A stretch of 5,661 bases of DNA from an uncultured Alphaproteobacteria bacterium (GTDB taxonomy: Bacteria; Pseudomonadota; Alphaproteobacteria; CASFRQ01; SAAU01): positions 1 to 5,661 of the forward strand of contig CASFRQ010000009.1 of the NCBI GenBank assembly GCA_949296785.1, in the 5' to 3' direction. Positions 1-4,479 of this stretch are shown one piece after another (position 1 is the stretch's first letter; the number at the start of each line of letters is the position of its first letter). The notes beneath the pieces were generated by a model. The model ran no database searches. It saw only the letters and a list, made by a program, of their open reading frames with translations, and had not been told where the DNA came from. A program made the translations under genes and the position numbers.

Positions 1-273
1 CTTCAAATTTATTTTTTTCATAATAAACTATGAAAAAATAAAATTAAATAGAATAAAATGAAAAAATAAATAAAACTTTTTACAATTAAAAAGGAGGAAT
101 TTTTCTTCTCTTTCCTTTGCTGTTCCGAGATGGGAAGTTTTTCAGTTTTTTCTATTATCCGGGCAGAAAGAGTCTTTTTTATCGGACAGGATTGGGAACG
201 AATTTTACATTTTTTGTGTTTTTTTATTATCGTTGAAAAAAACTTTTTCTCCGGAGCGGATTATCTGAAAGGA

Positions 274-329
274 CCTCTCCACACATATACACACTGAAGT
301 TTATTGAAACATGTCGGAGAGGATATTTT
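274..329 (+). terminator. Possible hairpin with T tract, plus-strand orientation
   Basis: CCTCTCC (274-280) is perfectly complementary to GGAGAGG (316-322), and ATATTTTT follows at 323-330. The 35-nt loop is long for an intrinsic terminator, but it can fold internally (GTTT, ATTG loop, AAAC at 299-310). It could end a plus-strand transcript converging on hda, or be the 3' end of a small RNA. Nothing upstream clearly encodes such a transcript, so confidence is low. Confidence 0.25.
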
Positions 330-342
330 TCTGCTTTCCGAA

Positions 343-372
343 AGACGATAAAGGCGCTTTTATCTTTTGTCT
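343..372. terminator. Possible bidirectional terminator hairpin downstream of hda
   Basis: GATAAA (347-352) pairs with TTTATC (359-364) around GGCGCT, which can add a G-T pair. Outer AGAC (343-346) and GTCT (369-372) can extend the stem across a TTTT bulge. It begins 33 bp past the hda stop, the right place to end the minus-strand cluster. T runs flanking it are short in both directions, so efficiency is doubtful. Confidence 0.35.
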
Positions 373-405
373 GCGTAAAAAGGAACCGAATAGAAGAGCG
401 ACTCG

Positions 406-1044
406 TTATTCATACAGTTTTTTTATAAGAGGGATGGTGATTTTTTGCTTAGCGGACAAGGACAGATTATCCAATTGAGCGACAGTACGGCGAATCGCGT
501 CAAAAGAACGGTCCGTGTGGGTAACAAGGTAGTTGACCGCCTCTCCGGATACGGCAATGTGTCTGTCATAGAACATTTTTAAAAACAAAGAAGCGACAAG
601 AACATCATCCGGCAATCCTATTTTAACGACAGGAGCCGTCTTTAGCCTGGAATCCAAATCCGGCAGGCGAAAGGATATTTTTTCCCTTGCGGTTAAAAGG
701 AGCTGCCCTTTTGTTTCTTTTAACAGATTATATAAATGAAATAAGGCAATTTCATCCGTCTTGTCGGCGGCGATATCCTCAATAACAACTTTTTTCCCCG
801 CGAAAGAAGGAACTTCTTCCTGAGTCAGCCGTTCGGCGGGAATTAAAGTTTCCGAAAATAAATGGGCCAGATGCGTTTTACCGGAACCTTTTTCCCCGAT
901 AAGCCAAAGGGCCGCTTGAGGGCCGAGAGGTTCCTGCGTAATCATATCAAAGGCGTCTTTGTTGCACGGGGCAACAAGAAAATCCTCTTTCTTCCAAGAG
1001 TCTTGAAGAGGAAATTGCAAAGGAAACTGCGGAAAAGTTTTCAT
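406..1044 (-). CDS. hda: Hda/HdaA, DnaA-homologous regulator of replication initiation
   Basis: This 212-aa protein belongs to the Hda family, which with the DNA-loaded sliding clamp stimulates ATP hydrolysis by DnaA and so prevents re-initiation. It consists of the DnaA AAA+ module without the C-terminal DNA-binding domain, the normal Hda size. An N-terminal clamp-binding motif (QFPLQF, residues 6-11) leads into EDFLVAPCN (20-28), typical of the alphaproteobacterial form as I recall it. Then come Walker A GEKGSGKTH (50-58), a Walker-B-like VVIEDI (86-91), a sensor-I-like LLLTAR (115-120), LDSRL with the probable arginine finger R133, and a sensor-II-like helix with R185/R186 before LDNLSL. 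The ATG overlaps the stop of the upstream transporter gene (ATGA), with AAAGGA 4 nt before the ATG, which fixes this start. It is the last gene of the cluster. The clamp motif appears doubled (see findings). Family assignment is firm; the in vivo role is inferred. Confidence 0.93.
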   Translation of the reverse strand: MKTFPQFPLQFPLQDSWKKEDFLVAPCNKDAFDMITQEPLGPQAALWLIGEKGSGKTHLAHLFSETLIPAERLTQEEVPSFAGKKVVIEDIAADKTDEIALFHLYNLLKETKGQLLLTAREKISFRLPDLDSRLKTAPVVKIGLPDDVLVASLFLKMFYDRHIAVSGEAVNYLVTHTDRSFDAIRRTVAQLDNLSLSAKQKITIPLIKKLYE

Positions 1045-2126
1045 TTTTTCCTTTCAGATGTTTTTACCGGCGCAGAACTTTTCCCCAGATAATAAGGACT
1101 TTGCAGGTACCATCGGTAAAAATGCTTTGTAAAAACAGCCAAGACACCTGCTGCCGGCGTTGCGATCAGCATGCCGACAAAACCAAACAGACTTCCTCCC
1201 GCCAACAGGGCAAAAAGAACCCAGACGGGCGGAATTCCTACTTTATCTCCAACCAATTTCGGCGTCAGGATATTTCCTTCCAAAAATTGGCCTATCATGA
1301 CAACCACAATAATCCCGATAAATAATAAGAGGGATCCTTCCTGGACAAAAGCCATCAACATGCTGAGGATAAAAGCGGAGATAGAGCCTACATAAGGAAT
1401 AAAAGAAAACCATCCGGTCAAAAAGCCCATAATAAATCCGTGCTCCAATCCTACGGCCATAAAGCCAAAACCATAGAACAAAGAAAGAAATAAACAAACC
1501 AGTGTTTGACCTTTTACAAAACCGATAAGGACGGCATCAATTTCCTTGATGAATTTTTCATAAGAAGCCTGGTATTTTACAGGAACCGTGTTTTTGAAAA
1601 AAGCGGAGAGAGGCTTCCAATCCAACAGCATGTAAAAACAAGCAATCGGAGCGATGACCAACAAAGAAAGCAGGTTGACCAGAGCAAATCCTTTTTCAAC
1701 AAGGGTAAGGAGAAACGCTTTGCTCCAAGCCAGAAGACTGTTTGAGTACTCTTTCAGTGTTTCCGACAAATCAAAAGAGGATTCCAAAAACAGACGTTCT
1801 TTTATTTTCAGAAAAACAGGCTCTATTTTAATCCATGTTTTTGAAATCAGGTTCGGCATTTTTGACAAGAACAGCATCAACTGCGTCTCAATAAACGGAA
1901 TACAGATCATAAAGAACAAAATTAACAGGAGAAAAAACAAAACCAGAACAATTAACGAAGCGAATGTTCTGTTGATTTTCAGTTTCTCAAGCCGGTTGAC
2001 CAACGGATTTAAGAAATAGGCCAAGATAAACGCCAAAATGAAGGGCATGAGAATGCCGCCCATTATAAAATACAGGGCTGACAAAATTCCTCCGATAAGG
2101 ACCCAAAAGAAAATGTGTTTTTTCAT
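1041..2126 (-). CDS. AI-2E family (PerM-like, DUF20) membrane transporter
   Basis: This 361-aa polytopic inner-membrane protein has the size and plan of the AI-2E/PerM family. Two hydrophobic segments lie at the N-terminus (about 6-40 and 56-79), then a more polar section (about 80-135), a segment at about 146-168, and a C-terminal hydrophobic block (about 205-335). Family hallmarks are GFLTGWFSFIPYVGS (234-248), EGNILTPKLVGDKVGIPP (283-300) and GFVGMLIATPAAGVLAV (315-331). Some members have been linked to autoinducer-2 export and others to Na+/H+ exchange; the substrate cannot be read from sequence. The frame is open further upstream, into the DUF2066 gene, but the start at 2126 is preferred: it begins MKKHIFF directly before the first membrane segment, has GGAG 6 nt upstream, and avoids a 44-residue polar extension. 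It starts 29 bp after the DUF2066 stop and overlaps hda by 4 bp. The tail is basic (SERKK). Confidence 0.9.
   Translation of the reverse strand: MKKHIFFWVLIGGILSALYFIMGGILMPFILAFILAYFLNPLVNRLEKLKINRTFASLIVLVLFFLLLILFFMICIPFIETQLMLFLSKMPNLISKTWIKIEPVFLKIKERLFLESSFDLSETLKEYSNSLLAWSKAFLLTLVEKGFALVNLLSLLVIAPIACFYMLLDWKPLSAFFKNTVPVKYQASYEKFIKEIDAVLIGFVKGQTLVCLFLSLFYGFGFMAVGLEHGFIMGFLTGWFSFIPYVGSISAFILSMLMAFVQEGSLLLFIGIIVVVMIGQFLEGNILTPKLVGDKVGIPPVWVLFALLAGGSLFGFVGMLIATPAAGVLAVFTKHFYRWYLQSPYYLGKSSAPVKTSERKK
1049..1054 (-). promoter_or_regulatory. Ribosome binding site of hda inside the transporter gene
   Basis: AAAGGA lies 4 nt before the hda ATG and is encoded within the last codons of the transporter gene. 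Together with the ATGA stop/start overlap it suggests that hda is translated by ribosomes finishing the upstream gene. Confidence 0.6.
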
Positions 2127-2131
2127 TGTCT

Positions 2132-2137
2132 TCTCCG
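2132..2137 (-). promoter_or_regulatory. Ribosome binding site deciding the transporter start
   Basis: CGGAGA on the minus strand has its GGAG core 6 nt before the ATG at 2126. It lies in the 29-bp gap between the DUF2066 stop and the transporter and supports the internal ATG over the longer upstream frame. Confidence 0.65.
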
Positions 2138-2155
2138 ATAAGCGTTTTATATCTG

Positions 2156-3574
2156 TCAAAACAAAGGCAAAGGCGGCGGTGTATTGATGGTTTCCGGCGC
2201 GGGAGGCAGGCCGCTTTCTTCCTCTTTCCGACGCAGGAAGGAAGGTAAGCCTGTCCACCCCTGGTTTTCCTCTTCTGAAGTTTTATTTTCTGTAAAAGCA
2301 GAGGTGTTTTCCGGCAGAGAATCTTTTGGCCTTCCCAAGGGAAGAGTTTCCTCATCTGAGTTTTCTCGTGCATCGGACTGTTGTCTTCCCTCATTCAAAA
2401 TGTTTTCTTCCCACGGTTCGTTTTCCGTTGCGAAATATTCTTCCTGTGTGTCAGCATCAAGGAACGGATCTCGGCTTAATTCCTCTTCCGTGGCATTTTC
2501 CATTTTTTTGATAATCCAGAAATCTCCGTTTTGAGGAAAAAGGAACAGCCCTTCTTCTTTCAGATTATCCGAAAGCATTTTTAAATTACCGGCATAAAAG
2601 ACTTCAATTTGCGCTTTGTCCTTCTTGACTGCCTGCAGGATGTATTGTTTTATCGCGCTGATTTTATCCAGCCGCCCCCGCATCTGCATCCAATCGGCCA
2701 ATCCTTCCAACGGCAGGACTGCAATAAACGAAGAAGGGGCGTCAAACCTTAAGGCGTTTTTGCTGCGATAAAATTCCTCCAATTGAAGGACTATTTTTTC
2801 GGCGCTTTGCTTCATTATTTTTTGAAAAGGAACATTGACGGATTCTAAGAAGGAGAATTCCGTCAAGTCAGTCTTTGCATGGAGGAAAGGGTAAACTTCT
2901 ATGTCCAAGAGTTTTTTGTCATTGTGATAAACAGCTTTGAAAACAAAGGCCTCTGATGCTTTATATTTTTCAAGAAGCGGTTTTATGTCAATATCGTAAG
3001 GACGGTTCAACGCCTCCGGAGAAAGGATTTGCATGTCTTCCAAATCGCCTAAAGGAACGACCAGCGGGACGACAGGACTGTCCGGAGGCGTATTTTTCCA
3101 AAAGGAAAACCAAACATTTCTATCATTAAACAAAAGAGGAGATTGCTCGTTTTCGTCCTGAAATGCGGGTAGAATTAAGATGGGTTTTGAGGGAGACGGA
3201 ATGAAGGACAATTCATTTTTTTGGAGGAACTCTTTTATCATTTGCTCATTGAACAAAACGGAAACGGAAGCAATATATCTCACTTTAGATCTTTTTTCGT
3301 TTTCTATCCGCAATTCCTTGACAAAATTGATGATTTCTTCGGCGGTTAAAACAGGAAACTCCCCGCCGGCGGGCGGCAGGGCTATTCTGTTGAGAAGGAT
3401 ATAAAAAGCTTTTTCCTGCGCCTGAGCCAAAGCGTTTTCCCTTGCCGCCATTGCGCTTTCCGCGGTAACATCCGCCGGGACCTTTTTAACAAGATACATC
3501 TGCGCCCTTGCCCGGAAAGGTAGGCAAAAACAGATAAAACAAATAAGCAAGAAAGAGAAAAATTGTTTTTTCAT
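2156..3574 (-). CDS. Secreted/periplasmic DUF2066 domain protein with acidic C-terminal tail
   Basis: This 472-aa protein has a clear signal peptide: MKKQ, a hydrophobic core (5-19), then FRARA with likely cleavage after A24. Cysteines at 12, 15 and 17 lie inside the core and do not form a lipobox, so it is probably not a lipoprotein. The segment after it (about 26-68: VKKVPADVTAESAMAAREN, then AL.QAQEKAFYILLNRIALP) fits the start of DUF2066, a family of unknown function in Proteobacteria often found beside AI-2E/PerM and hda genes. The folded part seems to extend to about residue 357 (DFWIIKK). Residues 359-472 are low-complexity, rich in Glu, Asp, Ser and Asn, and end in a proline-rich stretch (PPPLPLF). 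It is the first gene of the minus-strand cluster. No strong ribosome binding site precedes the ATG; a 7-codon frame overlaps it instead (see findings). The family call rests on recalled similarity and gene context. Confidence 0.78.
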   Translation of the reverse strand: MKKQFFSFLLICFICFCLPFRARAQMYLVKKVPADVTAESAMAARENALAQAQEKAFYILLNRIALPPAGGEFPVLTAEEIINFVKELRIENEKRSKVRYIASVSVLFNEQMIKEFLQKNELSFIPSPSKPILILPAFQDENEQSPLLFNDRNVWFSFWKNTPPDSPVVPLVVPLGDLEDMQILSPEALNRPYDIDIKPLLEKYKASEAFVFKAVYHNDKKLLDIEVYPFLHAKTDLTEFSFLESVNVPFQKIMKQSAEKIVLQLEEFYRSKNALRFDAPSSFIAVLPLEGLADWMQMRGRLDKISAIKQYILQAVKKDKAQIEVFYAGNLKMLSDNLKEEGLFLFPQNGDFWIIKKMENATEEELSRDPFLDADTQEEYFATENEPWEENILNEGRQQSDARENSDEETLPLGRPKDSLPENTSAFTENKTSEEENQGWTGLPSFLRRKEEESGLPPAPETINTPPPLPLF

Positions 3575-3594
3575 TGTTTCTGTGTTTGTTCCAT
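3571..3594 (-). promoter_or_regulatory. Possible 7-codon leader frame overlapping the DUF2066 start
   Basis: On the minus strand an ATG at 3594 opens a frame encoding MEQTQKQ and stopping at TGA (3571-3573), which overlaps the DUF2066 ATG as ATGA. The DUF2066 start lacks an obvious Shine-Dalgarno sequence, so coupling by re-initiation is conceivable. The leader ATG has no well-placed ribosome binding site either (a GGGGAG lies about 20 nt upstream), so this may be chance. Confidence 0.2.
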
Positions 3595-3620
3595 TTTTTT
3601 AGCCGGTGTTTCTCCCCTTT

Positions 3621-3650
3621 AATATACGGCGTTACTATTTTTTTATGCAA
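3621..3650 (-). promoter_or_regulatory. Possible sigma-70-type promoter of the DUF2066-transporter-hda cluster
   Basis: On the minus strand, TTGCAT (3645-3650) and TATATT (3621-3626) are separated by 18 nt. The -10 matches the consensus at 5 of 6 positions and the -35 at 3 of 6. A start near 3614 would give a leader of about 40 nt. The position fits, but AT-rich DNA yields such matches by chance. Confidence 0.35.
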
Positions 3651-3883
3651 CCGTTCTTTTGCGGTCATTCTTAGGGTGTTTTTTTACCCCTGCCCCGTTT
3701 TTCTTTTATGGCGCTTTTCCTATTCCTCCGGAAAAAAGTTTTGTCGGTCGGCTTTTTTCAGGCGTTTCTAAACATCTTTTCCCGATAAACTTTTTTGGAA
3801 AAATTTGGTTTTAAGCGGAAAGAGGAAGGGCGCTTTACCGTTTTTATCCCTTTTATTTTCTGTAATCCTTTATTTTTCCGTTT

Positions 3884-3909
3884 AACCGGGGAAAGCCGTT
3901 TTCCCGGTT
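3884..3909 (-). terminator. Strong hairpin downstream of ndk, probable transcript end
   Basis: AACCGGGGAAA (3884-3894) pairs over 11 positions (one G-T) with TTTTCCCGGTT (3899-3909), leaving a GCCG loop. It begins 23 nt past the ndk stop, where a terminator is expected. On the minus strand no U run follows the stem, so it may instead stabilise the mRNA 3' end or need Rho. On the plus strand only a short TTCTTT follows, with no gene to terminate. Confidence 0.5.
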
Positions 3910-3932
3910 CTTTGGGGCGGTGCGTCTTTGTT

Positions 3933-4355
3933 TCAGCCCGTGATTTCCAGCGCGTTGAAAAAGAAAGAGATTTCCCTCGCCGCGGATGTTTCGCTGTCGG
4001 AACCGTGAACGGAATTTTCCCCTTTGGATAAGGCGAACATCTTGCGGATGGTTCCTTCTTCCGCTTGTGACGGATCCGTCGCGCCCATCAAGCGACGGTT
4101 TTGCGCGATGGCATCTTCCCCTTCCAACACTTGTACCACGACAGGGGCGGAGGCCATAAACTGAACCAAACCGTCAAAGAAAGGTTTGCCGTCATGTTCT
4201 TTATAAAAAGCTTTCGCTTGCTCTATGGTCAGACGGATTCTTTTTTGCGCGACGATACGCAGACCGTTTTCTTCAAAAACGGTGTTAATACGGCCTGTTA
4301 AATTGCGATTTGTCGCGTCGGGTTTGATAATGGAAAGGGTTCGTTGAACAGTCAT
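3933..4355 (-). CDS. ndk: Nucleoside diphosphate kinase
   Basis: Ndk moves the gamma-phosphate from a nucleoside triphosphate, mainly ATP, to nucleoside diphosphates through a phosphohistidine intermediate, balancing NTP and dNTP pools in the cytoplasm. The 140-aa length is normal for bacteria. The catalytic set is intact: K11 in IIKPDA, Y51 and H54 (FYKEH), R87 and T93 (NRRLMGAT), R104 in GTIRKMF, N114, and the phosphorylated H117 in NSVHGSDS. The start is supported by MTVQRTLSIIKPDA, the usual family N-terminus, and by GAGGA 5 nt upstream. It is divergent from the ABC-F gene, 124 bp away, and is separated from the next minus-strand gene by 358 bp with a hairpin between, so it is probably transcribed alone. 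No anomaly is visible. Confidence 0.97.
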   Translation of the reverse strand: MTVQRTLSIIKPDATNRNLTGRINTVFEENGLRIVAQKRIRLTIEQAKAFYKEHDGKPFFDGLVQFMASAPVVVQVLEGEDAIAQNRRLMGATDPSQAEEGTIRKMFALSKGENSVHGSDSETSAAREISFFFNALEITG

Positions 4356-4479
4356 TTTTTTCCTCTTTTTTTAAACTAGAATAAATTGTCAAAATATTTT
4401 ACGGATTGTCTTTTTTTTAAAATAATATTACTTATAACCCATACTGGCAAAAAGTGCAAGAATATGATAAACATTTGAT
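4356..4479. promoter_or_regulatory. Divergent ndk / ABC-F intergenic region, promoters not resolved
   Basis: This 124-bp AT-rich spacer must carry promoters for both flanking genes. A perfect TTGACA lies on the minus strand at 4387-4392, directed at ndk, but no good -10 follows at 16-18 nt. On the plus strand TATAAC (4433-4438) could be a -10 for the ABC-F gene, without a matching -35. Two ATTGTC direct repeats (4385-4390 and 4405-4410) are 20 bp apart with palindromic AAAATATTTT (4391-4400) between them, a possible operator. No Shine-Dalgarno sequence precedes the ABC-F ATG. Confidence 0.35.
4361..4366 (-). promoter_or_regulatory. Ribosome binding site of ndk
   Basis: AGAGGA on the minus strand is separated by five A residues from the ndk ATG, a good Shine-Dalgarno match at normal spacing. 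Confidence 0.6.

Larger units (their letters stand above)
1..405. other. AT-rich intergenic region without a convincing gene
   Basis: This stretch lies downstream of the hda stop codon. The first 90 bases are almost pure A/T, and T runs continue to about 245. A purine-rich AAGGAGGAA at 91-99 resembles a strong ribosome binding site, but no ATG, GTG or TTG follows at a usable distance. The only plus-strand frame of note is a 55-codon one from ATG at 130 to TGA at 297; it has no ribosome binding site next to its ATG, and its product is Phe-rich as expected from T-rich DNA. Two possible hairpins (274-322 and 343-372) are listed separately. I see no tRNA, rRNA or known regulatory RNA. Confidence 0.6.
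3575..3932. other. Intergenic region between the DUF2066 gene and ndk
   Basis: No frame here is convincing as a gene. The plus strand is T-rich, so its open frames give Phe-rich products and begin at TTG; the longer ones overlap genes on the other strand. It holds the candidate promoter (3621-3650), a strong hairpin past ndk (3884-3909), and a weaker inverted repeat GAAAAAAG (3731-3738) / CTTTTTTC (3752-3759) around a 13-nt loop. Confidence 0.6.

Noticed and set aside
130..297. 55-codon plus-strand open frame in the AT-rich left region
   Set aside because: No ribosome binding site next to its ATG (the purine-rich AAGGAGGAA is about 30 nt upstream), Phe-rich composition expected from T-rich DNA, and no recognisable family.
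2127..2258. 44-residue N-terminal extension of the AI-2E transporter frame
   Set aside because: It lies mostly within the DUF2066 coding region, is polar and Arg-rich, and the internal ATG at 2126 has a good ribosome binding site and sits directly before the first membrane segment.
3731..3759. Inverted repeat GAAAAAAG / CTTTTTTC
   Set aside because: Stem is almost all A-T with a 13-nt loop in a region full of A and T runs; expected by chance and not placed at a gene end.
3574..3771. Hydrophobic plus-strand open frame starting at TTG
   Set aside because: Its Phe-rich product is what T-rich DNA gives by chance; it starts at TTG without a ribosome binding site and lies over the probable promoter region of the DUF2066 gene.
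3795..4031. 78-codon plus-strand frame running into ndk
   Set aside because: It starts at TTG, overlaps the 3' end of ndk in antisense including the codons for the catalytic motif, and covers the post-ndk hairpin.
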